Source: Pseudomonas sp. PA27(2017)
GTDB taxonomy: Bacteria; Pseudomonadota; Gammaproteobacteria; Pseudomonadales; Pseudomonadaceae
NCBI RefSeq assembly: GCF_001945445.1
Contig: NZ_MSXW01000026.1
Span: 207,937 to 271,936 of the forward strand
Reading direction: 5' to 3'
Length of the DNA stretch: 64,000 nucleotides
The position numbers and the translations under genes were made by a program. Numbering within the stretch: position 1 is the first letter of the stretch; each line of letters begins with the position of its first letter. The notes beneath the pieces were generated by a model. The model did not search any database. It had not been told where the DNA came from and saw nothing but the letters and a program-made list of their open reading frames with translations. Below are positions 27,531 through 36,234 of the stretch, one piece after another.

Positions 27531-27854
27531 ATGACCTTCGTCGTCACCGACAACTGCATCAAGTGCAAGTACACCGACTGCGTGGAAGTCTGTCCGGTGG
27601 ACTGCTTCTACGAGGGCCCGAACTTCCTGGTGATCCACCCGGATGAGTGCATCGACTGCGCGCTTTGCGAGCCCGAGTGCCCGGCACAGGCCATCTTCTC
27701 CGAAGACGAGATACCCGATGGCATGCAGGAATACATCGAGCTCAACGCCGAGCTGGCAGAAGTCTGGCCGAACATCACCGAGCGCAAAGACGCCCTGCCC
27801 GATGCCGAAGAGTGGGATGGTGTGAAAGACAAGCTGCAGCACCTCGAGCGCTGA
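27531..27854 (+). CDS. fdxA: 7Fe ferredoxin FdxA
   Basis: 107 residues. The cluster motifs [14 protein letters not shown] ([3Fe-4S]-type pattern) and [12 protein letters not shown] ([4Fe-4S]) are followed by the C-terminal extension [22 protein letters not shown] typical of FdxA. It is an electron carrier next to mutS as in P. aeruginosa PA3620-PA3621, where rsmZ and rpoS follow; here rsmZ follows but rpoS does not. SD GAGGAG is upstream. Confidence 0.95.
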   Translation: MTFVVTDNCIKCKYTDCVEVCPVDCFYEGPNFLVIHPDECIDCALCEPECPAQAIFSEDEIPDGMQEYIELNAELAEVWPNITERKDALPDAEEWDGVKDKLQHLER

Positions 27855-27878
27855 GCGAGGCGGCATCAGCCGTCGACG

Positions 27879-27912
27879 AAAATGCCGCTACCCGAACGGG
27901 TGCGGCATTTTT
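27879..27912 (+). terminator. rho-independent terminator after fdxA
   Basis: AAATGCCGC pairs with GCGGCATTT around an inner ACCC/GGGT stem, then TTTTTC. Strong and close to the stop. Confidence 0.85.
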
Positions 27913-27997
27913 CATGGGCGTCTGAAAAGTTGGACTGATCGCGCCCTGGCGATCCAAGGCAGCAAATGGGAAGCTGCACGAGCACTTTTCGGCAGGC

Positions 27998-28132
27998 AAA
28001 AAAAGGGGCGGTTTTACCCGCCCACTCTTTTGTCCCTATTCCCTGAAACTCCCAACTCATCATCCTGATGAATCGCATCCCGCGACGTCCTGGCCGTTTT
28101 CCTTAACAGCCTGTGCTTGTCCCTGAGCACGG
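27998..28132 (-). ncRNA. rsmZ: RsmZ-type sRNA sequestering RsmA/RsmE
   Basis: On the minus strand, about 135 nt run from a -10-like TAATAT (28143-28138) to an intrinsic terminator GGGCGGGTAAAACCGCCC plus seven T (to about 27998). The transcript contains eight GGA triplets, several in hairpin loops: GTGCT-loop-AGCAC near the 5' end, and CATC-AGGAT-GATG. The run GCGATTCATCAGGATGATGA closely matches P. fluorescens RsmZ as I recall it. Titrating CsrA-family proteins frees target mRNAs for exoproducts and biofilm. A GacA box lies about 170 bases upstream, and fdxA is the neighbour as in P. aeruginosa. The exact 5' end is inferred. Confidence 0.85.
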
Positions 28133-28302
28133 TTCAGATATTAGCGACTCAAGGATTTATCACAACGCCATGGCAGCGGTTGGTGCCGGCCAATAAAAGC
28201 CCCGTAAAATAAAATAAATTCTTTATATTCAACTAGTTAGAAAAACCATTTTTCAACGAGTCAGTTTCCAAGCGCTAAACCGTCATCTTTGCTTACAGTA
28301 CG

Positions 28303-28320
28303 TGTAAGCAATGTCTTACA
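28303..28320. promoter_or_regulatory. GacA upstream activating sequence of rsmZ
   Basis: TGTAAGCAATGTCTTACA is a perfect 18-bp GacA box (TGTAAG-N6-CTTACA). The interval to the rsmZ promoter (28190-28260) is strongly AT-rich, like the MvaT/H-NS-bound spacer known in P. aeruginosa. Confidence 0.85.
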
Positions 28321-28380
28321 CGGGCAGGGAGAAAAGAAGCGGAACGAGCGACGCAATGCATGATCGGCCTTTTCAAGCCG

Positions 28381-28737
28381 TCATACCGATGCCGCGAGCG
28401 GGTGAAAGCTGAAGTAGTAACGTAACGCCTCGACCATTTCGAGATAGTCCTCGGGTGGCGCCTCGAGTGCGAACCCCGAATCGAAACTGCCTGGCGTCAC
28501 GTCTTCCTGGCACCACTGGCAGGTGGCCGTGAAGTCGATGTAGCGAAAGCCGTCGCAACCCGGGATCTTCAACCGCAGGTCGAAGCAGCCGCCAACCAGT
28601 ACCGGCAATTGGCTGATCAGCATCAGGCCATCCGCCGACACATTGCCCAGATGACCGATCGGTTTGTCGGTAAAGGCATTGAAGACGTTCAGGTAGTACG
28701 GCAGTTGATGCCGCTCGATATGGCGATTGGCGTTCAT
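28381..28737 (-). CDS. PilZ-domain protein
   Basis: 118 residues, a single PilZ domain. The N-terminal NRHIERHQLPYYLNVFN supplies arginines, and GNVSADGLMLIS is the (D/N)xSxxG strand, so c-di-GMP binding is plausible though the arginine spacing is not classical. No membrane or signal sequence. It lies next to the rsmZ control region, in the place where P. aeruginosa has rpoS. Confidence 0.8.
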   Translation of the reverse strand: MNANRHIERHQLPYYLNVFNAFTDKPIGHLGNVSADGLMLISQLPVLVGGCFDLRLKIPGCDGFRYIDFTATCQWCQEDVTPGSFDSGFALEAPPEDYLEMVEALRYYFSFHPLAASV

Positions 28738-28798
28738 GATGGCAGAGCGCTATGAGTGTTAGCCGAGTATGCCGCCTACTTGGCGAACTGACCAGCGC

Positions 28799-29221
28799 TC
28801 ATTGGCAGCGGCCTGACAACTGGCTGCCGAGCTGGGCCCGCGCGGCGTCCAGCTCCTGATCGCTGTAATAATGGCGTTCGCCATTGGCGCCTGGCTGGTA
28901 GTAGCGACGCCCTTGGGGCATCGAGGCGAGATGAGCACGCAGCTGGGCGCACTCCTTGGCGAGTTGCGCCTGCTGCTCACGGCGAGCCTGTGCCGCCTGG
29001 GCCTGTTCGTCGCGGCGCGCCTGGAAGTAGCGTTCGGCACGCTGCTCACGCGCCTGGGTGGCAGCGTCGCGCTCGACCACCTGCGGGCGTACCTCGATCA
29101 CCCGCGCCTCGGCGTCTTGAGGCTGCTGGCCGAAATGCACCTGGCCGTTTTCATCGACCCAGCGGTACACCTGCCCGAAGGCCAGGCAAGGTAGCAGCAA
29201 CAGACTTAGCAACGCGCGCAT
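28799..29221 (-). CDS. DUF4124-domain periplasmic protein
   Basis: 140 residues. A signal peptide (about 1-16) is followed by the DUF4124 motif VYRWVDENGQVHFGQQP, then a long Gln/Ala/Arg-rich helical region (about 55-105) likely to be coiled coil. The family is common in proteobacterial envelopes and has no known biochemical role. Start at 29221. The next minus-strand gene upstream is a lipoprotein. Confidence 0.78.
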   Translation of the reverse strand: MRALLSLLLLPCLAFGQVYRWVDENGQVHFGQQPQDAEARVIEVRPQVVERDAATQAREQRAERYFQARRDEQAQAAQARREQQAQLAKECAQLRAHLASMPQGRRYYQPGANGERHYYSDQELDAARAQLGSQLSGRCQ

Positions 29222-29255
29222 CGCAGCCTCTCCCCCGGCGAGCAATCCTGTGCGG

Positions 29256-29633
29256 TCAGAGCGCTCCGGCAGGCGATACCTTGGCGGGCTCCGGCACGCC
29301 ATGATGGCCGAGCTGACGCAGGGTTTCCAGCCGCGCGCGGGCACGGAAGGCGTATTCACTGGTGGGGTAGCGGCCAATGATGAACTGGTAGGTCTGCGCC
29401 GCATCGAGGTAGAGGTTCTGCCGCTCCAGGCATTGCCCGCGCAGCAGGGAAATCTCCGGCTGAATATAGCTGCGCGAACGACTCGAACGCTCGGCCTGGG
29501 ACAGATACAGCAAGGCGTCTTCGCAATCGCCCCGGTCGTAAGCCTGGTAGGCCTTGTTCAGATGGTGATCGAGCGACATGCGGGTGCACCCGCCAACGAC
29601 CAGGACACAGCACAGCAGCAACAGAATACGCAT
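29256..29633 (-). CDS. small TPR-like outer-membrane lipoprotein
   Basis: 125 residues. A type II signal peptide with lipobox VVGGC gives Cys16 as the lipidated residue. The mature part has tetratricopeptide-like helices (HHLNKAYQAYDRGDCEDALLYLSQAE, LDAAQTYQFIIGRYPTSEYAFRARARLETL), similar to YfiO/YbgF repeats. It is probably a scaffold in the envelope; partner unknown. It is 34 bases upstream of the DUF4124 gene on the same strand. Confidence 0.75.
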   Translation of the reverse strand: MRILLLLCCVLVVGGCTRMSLDHHLNKAYQAYDRGDCEDALLYLSQAERSSRSRSYIQPEISLLRGQCLERQNLYLDAAQTYQFIIGRYPTSEYAFRARARLETLRQLGHHGVPEPAKVSPAGAL

Positions 29634-29812
29634 GGGTTTCTCCTCCAATGAGCAGCGTATCGGCGCGGTCCGCGAAAACTGAACAGTCGCAACATGCTGC
29701 ATTGGCTTGGACGATGAACGATTGGTAGCGGTCTTCTAGGCTGATTCAGGTCAACGCATGCCCGCTAAGGATGGGCTGCAATGCCAGAAAATCACGTTGC
29801 GAGGTCGCACCC

Positions 29813-30721
29813 ATGAAACTCGAAAAGCTACTGGTCGTGATCGACGCCAGCCAACCCAGCCACCCCGCCCTGGAACGTGCCGCCTGGCTGGCCCGCCGCT
29901 CCCAGGCGCAGCTGCACGTGCTGCTGGTCGAGTATAGCGCCGCCCTGGATGGCAGCATGCTGGAAAACAGCCTGCAGAACAGAGCCCGGGATGCCCTGCT
30001 CGAGCAGCGCAACAAGTGGTTGCAGGAATTGCTTGCGCCCCTGCAGAGCGAAGGCCTGGCCCTGCAGCAGGAGGTTCGCTGGGGTAAACGCCTGCACGAA
30101 ACGGTGCTCGAAGCCGCCGAACTCCTGCAACCGGATCTGGTGCTCAAGTCCGCTGCCCACAATAATCTGCTACGCCGCCTGCTGCTGACCGACAGCTGCT
30201 GGCAACTGATGCGCCACTGCCCGTTCCCGCTGTGGCTGGTGCACCACGCCGAATGGCGCGGACACAACCTGTGTACCGCCGTCGATCCGCTGCACAAGGA
30301 CGACAAGCCAGCCACCCTCGATCATCACCTGATCGAGACCAGCCAGGCGCTTGCCAAGGCCCTGGGCATGCATGCAGACATCGTCCATTGCCACGCGCCA
30401 CTGCCACGCACGCTGCTCAACAATACCGAACTGCTGGCCACTTACGAGAAGTACCTCAGCGACGATGCGCAGCAACACCATCAGGCATTCGATGAACTGG
30501 TGCGCCAGCACGCAATCGCACCGGACGCCGCTCACCTGCTCGAAGGTGCCCCGGAGAACATGCTGCCGCGCTTCGTGCGCAAGCACGAAATCGACCTGCT
30601 GGTGATGGGCGCCATCGCCCGCGGCCGGCTGGACACCATCCTCATCGGCCACACCGCCGAGCGCCTGCTCGAATCGGTGGACTGCGACCTGCTGGTGGTC
30701 AAGCTGCCTGCCGAAAAGTAG
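29813..30721 (+). CDS. tandem universal stress protein (UspE-like)
   Basis: 302 residues made of two USP domains (about 1-140 and 150-300). The second ends with the nucleotide-loop pattern GAIARGRLDTILIGHTAERLLESVDCDLLVVK (G-x2-G-x9-G-S/T type); the first is less conserved (SAAHNNLLRRLLLTDSCWQL). It resembles PA4328, which also precedes pykA and is linked to anaerobic survival in P. aeruginosa. 72 bases separate it from pykA. Confidence 0.85.
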   Translation: MKLEKLLVVIDASQPSHPALERAAWLARRSQAQLHVLLVEYSAALDGSMLENSLQNRARDALLEQRNKWLQELLAPLQSEGLALQQEVRWGKRLHETVLEAAELLQPDLVLKSAAHNNLLRRLLLTDSCWQLMRHCPFPLWLVHHAEWRGHNLCTAVDPLHKDDKPATLDHHLIETSQALAKALGMHADIVHCHAPLPRTLLNNTELLATYEKYLSDDAQQHHQAFDELVRQHAIAPDAAHLLEGAPENMLPRFVRKHEIDLLVMGAIARGRLDTILIGHTAERLLESVDCDLLVVKLPAEK

Positions 30722-30792
30722 TGCAGCGCAACGATGACTACAGCGCGGCGGCGTAGTAGCCTCGCGGTCTGCTTCAATCAAGGAGTCCGCGC

Positions 30793-32244
30793 ATGACCGT
30801 TCGCCGCACCAAAATCGTCGCCACCCTCGGCCCAGCCAGCAACTCGCCGCAGATGCTGGAAAAGCTGATCCTGGCTGGGCTGGATGTCGCCCGTCTGAAC
30901 TTCTCCCACGGCTCGCCGGAAGAGCACAAGGCACGCGCCCAGCTGGTACGCGACATCGCCGCCAAGCATGGCCGACACGTGGCCCTGCTGGGCGACCTGC
31001 AAGGCCCGAAGATCCGCATCGCCAAGTTCGCCAACAAGCGTATCGAGCTGGAAGTCGGTGATCGCTTCACCTTCTCCACCAGCCATCCACTGACCGAGGG
31101 CAACCAGCAGGTTGTCGGTATCGACTACCCGGATCTGGTCAAGGATTGCGGCGTCGGCGACGAGCTGCTGCTCGACGATGGTCGCGTGGTCATGCGCGTT
31201 GAAAGCACCACCCCCGATACCCTCGAATGCGTCGTACTGATCGGCGGCCCACTGTCCGACCACAAGGGCATCAACCGTCGTGGTGGTGGCCTCACCGCCC
31301 CGGCACTGACCGAGAAGGACAAGGCCGACATCAAGCTCGCGGCCGAAATGGACCTGGATTACCTGGCCGTGTCCTTCCCGCGTGATGCGGCGGACATGGA
31401 ATACGCCCGCCAGCTGCGTGACGAGTCTGGCGGCAAGGCCTGGCTGGTCGCCAAGATCGAGCGTGCCGAAGCGGTCGCCGACGACGAAACCCTCGACGGC
31501 CTGATCAAGGCCAGCGACGTGGTGATGGTGGCCCGTGGCGACCTGGGCGTGGAAATCGGCGACGCCGAGCTGGTGGGCATTCAGAAGAAGATCATTCTGC
31601 ACGCACGTCGCCACAACAAGGCGGTGATCGTCGCGACCCAGATGATGGAGTCGATGATCCATAACCCGATGCCGACCCGTGCCGAGGTCTCCGACGTAGC
31701 CAACGCCGTGCTCGACTACACCGACGCGGTCATGCTGTCGGCCGAGAGCGCCGCCGGTGCCTACCCGCTGGAAGCCGTGCAGGCCATGGCGCGTATCTGC
31801 CTGGGCGCCGAGCGTCACCCGACTGGCAAGAGCTCCAGCCACCGTATCGGCAAAACCTTCGAGCGTTGCGACGAGAGCATCGCCCTGGCGGCGATGTACA
31901 CGGCCAACCACTTCCCGGGCGTGAAGGCGATCATCGCGCTCACCGAGAGTGGCTACACCCCGTTGATCATGTCGCGTATCCGCTCCTCGGTGCCGATCTA
32001 CTCGTTCTCCCCACACCGCGACACTCAAGCGCGCTCGGCCATGTTCCGCGGCGTGTACACCATTCCGTTCGACCCGGCCGCCCTGCCCCCAGGCGAAGTC
32101 AGCCAGGCAGCGGTGGACGAGCTGCTCAAGCGTGGCTTGGTCGAGCAAGGCGACTGGGTCATCCTTACCAAGGGCGACAGCTACCACACCATCGGCGGCA
32201 CCAACGGCATGAAGATCCTGCATGTCGGTGACGCACTGGTCTGA
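30793..32244 (+). CDS. pykA: pyruvate kinase (PykA type)
   Basis: 483 residues. It converts PEP and ADP to pyruvate and ATP. RRTKIVATLGPAS opens the barrel. The catalytic LVAKIERAEAV, VMVARGDLGVEIG and KAVIVATQMMESMI blocks and the C-terminal allosteric domain are complete. A PykF-type paralogue may exist elsewhere. SD AAGGAG lies upstream, and a strong terminator follows at 32264-32289. Confidence 0.95.
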   Translation: MTVRRTKIVATLGPASNSPQMLEKLILAGLDVARLNFSHGSPEEHKARAQLVRDIAAKHGRHVALLGDLQGPKIRIAKFANKRIELEVGDRFTFSTSHPLTEGNQQVVGIDYPDLVKDCGVGDELLLDDGRVVMRVESTTPDTLECVVLIGGPLSDHKGINRRGGGLTAPALTEKDKADIKLAAEMDLDYLAVSFPRDAADMEYARQLRDESGGKAWLVAKIERAEAVADDETLDGLIKASDVVMVARGDLGVEIGDAELVGIQKKIILHARRHNKAVIVATQMMESMIHNPMPTRAEVSDVANAVLDYTDAVMLSAESAAGAYPLEAVQAMARICLGAERHPTGKSSSHRIGKTFERCDESIALAAMYTANHFPGVKAIIALTESGYTPLIMSRIRSSVPIYSFSPHRDTQARSAMFRGVYTIPFDPAALPPGEVSQAAVDELLKRGLVEQGDWVILTKGDSYHTIGGTNGMKILHVGDALV

Positions 32245-32263
32245 GGATCAGCGCAGCAACGAG

Positions 32264-32289
32264 AAGGCCCGCATCGATGCGGGCCTTTT
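32264..32289 (+). terminator. rho-independent terminator after pykA
   Basis: AAGGCCCGCATCGATGCGGG continuing CCTTTTC is a near-perfect palindrome with a T-rich end. Confidence 0.85.
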
Positions 32290-32305
32290 CATGTGTGTCG
32301 GATAA

Positions 32306-33244
32306 TCAGGCGTGAGGCACAAACTGGTCGCTCAGTAGCTGGCTGCGCGGCAGGCCAGCCAAGTACAGACGCCGTGAGAACGCCTCCACCGCCTCGGAAC
32401 CGCCGCAGAGCAAGGCCACCGTCTGCCGGGACGCGAGGCGCAGGGTCGACAGGAACGCGGGCAACTGCGCCGCCTCGATCAGTTCGAGCTGCACCCGTGG
32501 ATTATGCAGGGCGACTTCCCGCAGCGACTGCGCCAGGTAATGCTCTTCACCCGTGCTGGCCAGATGCACGACGCGGATCGGTCCCTGATGATCCTGACGC
32601 AGCGCCTCGCGCAACACGGCCCACAAGGGCGCCAGGCCGGTTCCGGCGCCGAGCAGCCAAAGCGGCCGTTCCTGCCAGTCAGCGTCGTAGCGCAGCGCCC
32701 CGCCGCTCAGCGCTCCGAGGCGAAGACTATCGCCCGTCTGAAGCTGCCGGGCGGCATCACAGAAAGCGCCAGGCCGGCCACAATCGATGTGAAATTCCAG
32801 GCTGGCGTCTTCCCCAGGCAGACAGGCCAGCGAGTATGGTCGGGCGATACCCTCGGCCGTCCATAACAGCAGGTGCTGGCCCGCCCGATAGCGCAGGGGT
32901 TGCTGCGGCTGCAGGCGCAGGCGCACTACCCGCTCGCTGAGCCAATCCAGGGCCTGTACCTGTGCCGGCAGCCCATCGCGGGTCGGGTCGAATACTTCCA
33001 CCTGCAAGGGCTCGACCACGCTGCACTGGCAAGCCAGCCGCCAGCCCTGCTCGCGACGCGCGGAATCGAGGACGTCAGGTTTGGCGTCGCGCGGCTCGCC
33101 CGCCACGCAGCGCACCATGCAGGCCTGGCAACTGCCGGCGCGGCAACTGTAGGGCACCGCCACGCCGGCGCCGAGCAAGGCATCGAGCAGATTGCTGGCA
33201 GCGGCCACTTCCCAGTGGCGCTCACCGAAGCGCAGCTCAGGCAT
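32306..33244 (-). CDS. iron-sulfur flavoprotein reductase (ferredoxin domain plus FNR domain)
   Basis: 312 residues. The N-terminal plant-type [2Fe-2S] domain has ligands CRAGSCQAC plus a distal CQCSV. The FNR module carries FAD motif RPYSLACLP and NAD(P) motif LLGAGTGLAPLW. It is a one-piece electron-transfer reductase, like those serving oxygenases; the terminal acceptor is unknown. Its ATG overlaps the 3' end of the diguanylate cyclase gene by 8 bases, so both are co-translated. In P. aeruginosa the same pair (PA4331-PA4332) sits between pykA and fumA. Confidence 0.85.
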   Translation of the reverse strand: MPELRFGERHWEVAAASNLLDALLGAGVAVPYSCRAGSCQACMVRCVAGEPRDAKPDVLDSARREQGWRLACQCSVVEPLQVEVFDPTRDGLPAQVQALDWLSERVVRLRLQPQQPLRYRAGQHLLLWTAEGIARPYSLACLPGEDASLEFHIDCGRPGAFCDAARQLQTGDSLRLGALSGGALRYDADWQERPLWLLGAGTGLAPLWAVLREALRQDHQGPIRVVHLASTGEEHYLAQSLREVALHNPRVQLELIEAAQLPAFLSTLRLASRQTVALLCGGSEAVEAFSRRLYLAGLPRSQLLSDQFVPHA

Positions 33245-34364
33245 CGGCCAACATCCAGGTCGAGGCACTGCAATTGCGGCCACTGCGCTTGGCCTGGTAG
33301 AGCGCCTGGTCGGCCCGGTGCAGGGCTTCGTCGAGATCGTCGTGCATGGTCACCAGGGTCATTCCCACGGACAGGCTGAGATTGGGCACCTTAACATTAA
33401 CCGGCTCGCACTCACTGAACGCCACGCGCAGGCGCTCGCAGCAGGCCAGGAAGGAATCGGCATCGGTATCGGGTATCAGCAGGACGAACTCCTCGCCACC
33501 GTAGCGGGCGATCACGTCACCTTCGCGCAGACAGGCGCTGGCCACGCCGGCGAAAGCTTGCAGCACGCGGTCGCCGGCGGCATGACCGTGCCGGTCGTTG
33601 ATGCTCTTGAAGTGATCCAGATCGATCAGTGCCAGGCCGTGCTGGCGCAGGGGCGTCAGGCTCTCCAGCGCCTGGGCGGCCATGCGCAGGAAATGCCGGC
33701 GGTTGTACAGGCCGGTGAGTTCGTCGGTGGCCACCATGTCCTCGAGCTGGCGCATCATGCCGCGCAGGGTTTCCTGGTGCGCCTGCAGGGCGAAGCGGCG
33801 CTTGCGCATACGCTGGCGCATCTGCTGCATGTACCAGGCGAACAGGTTCAGCCAGGCCAGCACCAGGCCCAGCACGCAAACCTGCAGCACTGCCAGGCCG
33901 AGATCCCGGGTGGTGCCCGCCTGGAACTCGTAGATATTGATGGCCAGGAAACCGCCGAAGGCCAGGCACGCGCAGCGAAAGAACACCCAGGTGCGCAGCT
34001 GGAACAGCCCGAACAACATCGACATCGGGTAGACCACCAGCAGACTGCCGCGCCCATGGTCGAGCATGGCGACCAGCGCCGTGGTCAGGCACAGGGCAAC
34101 CAGCACCTGCACCTCAGTCAGGCTCGGGTCAGCGAAGCCCAGGTTGCGACCACTGAGAAAAGCGCCGAGAAATGCCAGCTGGCTGATCACGGTAGCGCCC
34201 AGCAGCAGCGCGACCGCATTGCCGGCTGCGCTGAACAGGCCACAGAAATAAGCCACCAGCACGACGACGGAGAGGGTCAGGTAGGTGGCCACGGCCATGC
34301 CGAAGCGCTTGATCAGCAGGCGCTGCAGGGTCTTTTGATTGAGTGGATGGTTGCTGGAGGTCAT
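33237..34364 (-). CDS. membrane diguanylate cyclase (SadC-like)
   Basis: 375 residues. About five or six hydrophobic helices (20-185) are followed by a short coiled-coil linker and a GGDEF domain (about 205-370) with active-site RYGGEEFVLL and substrate motifs DELTGLYNRRHFLR and LIDLDHFKSINDRHGHAAGD. It should make c-di-GMP at the inner membrane. No I-site RxxD is seen in the expected place. Synteny matches PA4332 (SadC), though that protein is longer as I remember it, so no symbol is given. Confidence 0.88.
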   Translation of the reverse strand: MTSSNHPLNQKTLQRLLIKRFGMAVATYLTLSVVVLVAYFCGLFSAAGNAVALLLGATVISQLAFLGAFLSGRNLGFADPSLTEVQVLVALCLTTALVAMLDHGRGSLLVVYPMSMLFGLFQLRTWVFFRCACLAFGGFLAINIYEFQAGTTRDLGLAVLQVCVLGLVLAWLNLFAWYMQQMRQRMRKRRFALQAHQETLRGMMRQLEDMVATDELTGLYNRRHFLRMAAQALESLTPLRQHGLALIDLDHFKSINDRHGHAAGDRVLQAFAGVASACLREGDVIARYGGEEFVLLIPDTDADSFLACCERLRVAFSECEPVNVKVPNLSLSVGMTLVTMHDDLDEALHRADQALYQAKRSGRNCSASTWMLADA

Positions 34365-34559
34365 GGGCTCCCTCCCATACTGGCAACTGGCCTCCACTCT
34401 AACCGTGCGCCATGCAAAAGCCTAGTGAATATGTGGAGTTATCGCGCCAGCCCAACGGGTGTCCCGCGCGCCGCCTGCGCGGTATACTGCCGCGCCTTTT
34501 AGAACGAGCCGGCAACGCTCCGGCATTTGAAGTTCCTGCCCTACAAGGGAGCGCCCTAC

Positions 34560-36083
34560 ATGACCGTGATCAAGCAAGACGACCTGATCCAGAGCGTCGC
34601 CGACGCCCTGCAGTTCATCTCCTACTACCACCCCGTCGACTTCATCCAGGCGATGCACGAAGCCTACCTGAAGGAAGAATCGCCGGCTGCCCGCGACTCC
34701 ATGGCGCAGATCCTGATCAACTCGCGCATGTGTGCCACCGGCCACCGCCCGATCTGCCAGGACACCGGCATCGTCACCGTATTCGTCAAGGTCGGCATGG
34801 ACGTGCGCTGGGACGGCGCCACCATGAGCGTCGACGACATGATCAACGAAGGCGTACGCCGCGCCTACAACCTGCCCGAGAACGTGCTGCGCGCCTCGAT
34901 CCTGGCCGACCCGGCCGGTGCCCGCAAGAACACCAAGGACAACACCCCGGCCGTGATCCACTACTCCATCGTCCCTGGCGACAAGGTGGAAGTGGACGTC
35001 GCGGCCAAGGGCGGCGGCTCCGAGAACAAGTCGAAGATGGCCATGCTCAACCCGTCCGACTCGATCGTCGATTGGGTGCTGAAGACCGTGCCGACCATGG
35101 GCGCCGGCTGGTGCCCGCCCGGCATGCTCGGCATCGGCATCGGCGGTACCGCCGAGAAGGCCGCGGTGATGGCCAAGGAAGTGCTCATGGAGCACATCGA
35201 CATCCATGAACTGCAGGCCCGTGGCCCGCAGAACAAGATCGAAGAGCTGCGTCTGGAGCTATTCGAGAAGGTCAACCAGCTGGGCATCGGCGCCCAGGGC
35301 CTGGGCGGCCTGACCACCGTGCTCGACGTCAAGATCATGGATTACCCGACCCACGCGGCTTCGCTGCCGGTGTGCATGATCCCCAACTGCGCCGCCACCC
35401 GTCACGCCCACTTCGTGCTCGATGGCAGCGGCCCGGCCGAGCTGGAAGCGCCTTCCCTGGACGCCTACCCGGAAATCGTCTGGGAAGCCGGCCCGTCGGC
35501 GCGCCGCGTCGACCTCGACACCCTGACCCCGGAAGACGTGCAGAGCTGGAAGCCGGGCGAGACCATCCTGCTCAACGGCAAGATGCTCACCGGTCGCGAC
35601 GCCGCGCACAAGCGCATGGTCGAGATGCTCAACAAGGGTGAACAACTGCCGGTCGACCTGAAAGGCCGCTTCATCTACTACGTGGGCCCGGTCGACCCGA
35701 TCGGCGACGAAGTGGTAGGCCCAGCCGGCCCGACCACCGCCACGCGGATGGACAAGTTCACCCGGCAGATCCTCGAGCAGACCGGCCTGTTGGGCATGAT
35801 CGGCAAATCCGAGCGCGGCCCGACCGCCATCGACGCGATCAAGGACAACAAGGCCGTGTACCTGATGGCCGTCGGTGGCGCCGCCTATCTGGTCGCACAG
35901 GCGATCAAGAAGTCCAAGGTGCTGGCATTCGCCGAGCTGGGCATGGAAGCGATCTACGAGTTCGAGGTCAAGGACATGCCGGTCACCGTCGCTGTCGACA
36001 GCAACGGCGAGTCGGTGCACATCACGGGTCCTGCGATCTGGAACAAGAAGATCGCCGAAAGCCTGGCGGTGGAAGTGCAGTAA
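34560..36083 (+). CDS. fumA: class I (iron-sulfur) fumarate hydratase
   Basis: 507 residues, homodimeric [4Fe-4S] fumarase of the TCA cycle. Conserved cysteine blocks ATGHRPICQDTGIVTVF and SLPVCMIPNCAATRHAHF, GGGSENKSKMAMLNPSD and GPTTATRMDKF are present. It is oxygen- and superoxide-sensitive, unlike FumC. The start at 34560 follows the family N terminus MTVIKQDDLI. A terminator follows the stop. Naming follows P. aeruginosa PA4333. Confidence 0.93.
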   Translation: MTVIKQDDLIQSVADALQFISYYHPVDFIQAMHEAYLKEESPAARDSMAQILINSRMCATGHRPICQDTGIVTVFVKVGMDVRWDGATMSVDDMINEGVRRAYNLPENVLRASILADPAGARKNTKDNTPAVIHYSIVPGDKVEVDVAAKGGGSENKSKMAMLNPSDSIVDWVLKTVPTMGAGWCPPGMLGIGIGGTAEKAAVMAKEVLMEHIDIHELQARGPQNKIEELRLELFEKVNQLGIGAQGLGGLTTVLDVKIMDYPTHAASLPVCMIPNCAATRHAHFVLDGSGPAELEAPSLDAYPEIVWEAGPSARRVDLDTLTPEDVQSWKPGETILLNGKMLTGRDAAHKRMVEMLNKGEQLPVDLKGRFIYYVGPVDPIGDEVVGPAGPTTATRMDKFTRQILEQTGLLGMIGKSERGPTAIDAIKDNKAVYLMAVGGAAYLVAQAIKKSKVLAFAELGMEAIYEFEVKDMPVTVAVDSNGESVHITGPAIWNKKIAESLAVEVQ

Positions 36084-36101
36084 GCATCGCCCTGCGATAG
36101 A

Positions 36102-36135
36102 CAAGAGCCCGGCCTAGTGCCGGGCTCTTGCTTTT
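36102..36135 (+). terminator. rho-independent terminator after fumA
   Basis: CAAGAGCCCGGC pairs with GCCGGGCTCTTG, then CTTTTC. 12-bp stem. Confidence 0.8.
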
Positions 36136-36162
36136 CTGGGGTTTCGAGCGTCAACCGTCCCC

Positions 36163-36231
36163 GGGTATCGCTACGCTCAACACCGGGCTACAGGTGATCA
36201 ACGTAGCCTGTGGTTGAGCGAAGCGATACCC
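36163..36231. repeat. palindromic repeat between fumA and the TonB receptor gene
   Basis: GGGTATCGCTACGCTCAAC (36163-36181) and its complement (36213-36231) match at 18 of 19 positions, with an inner GGCTAC/GTAGCC stem. The right half (GTAGCCTGTGGTTG to GCGATACCCAGG) recurs at 41837-41868 behind metE. It may act as a 3' stabiliser or bidirectional terminator. Confidence 0.65.
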
Positions 36232-36234
36232 AGG

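Noticed and set aside
33192..34502. Plus-strand open frame of about 436 codons
   Set aside because: Antisense to the GGDEF gene.
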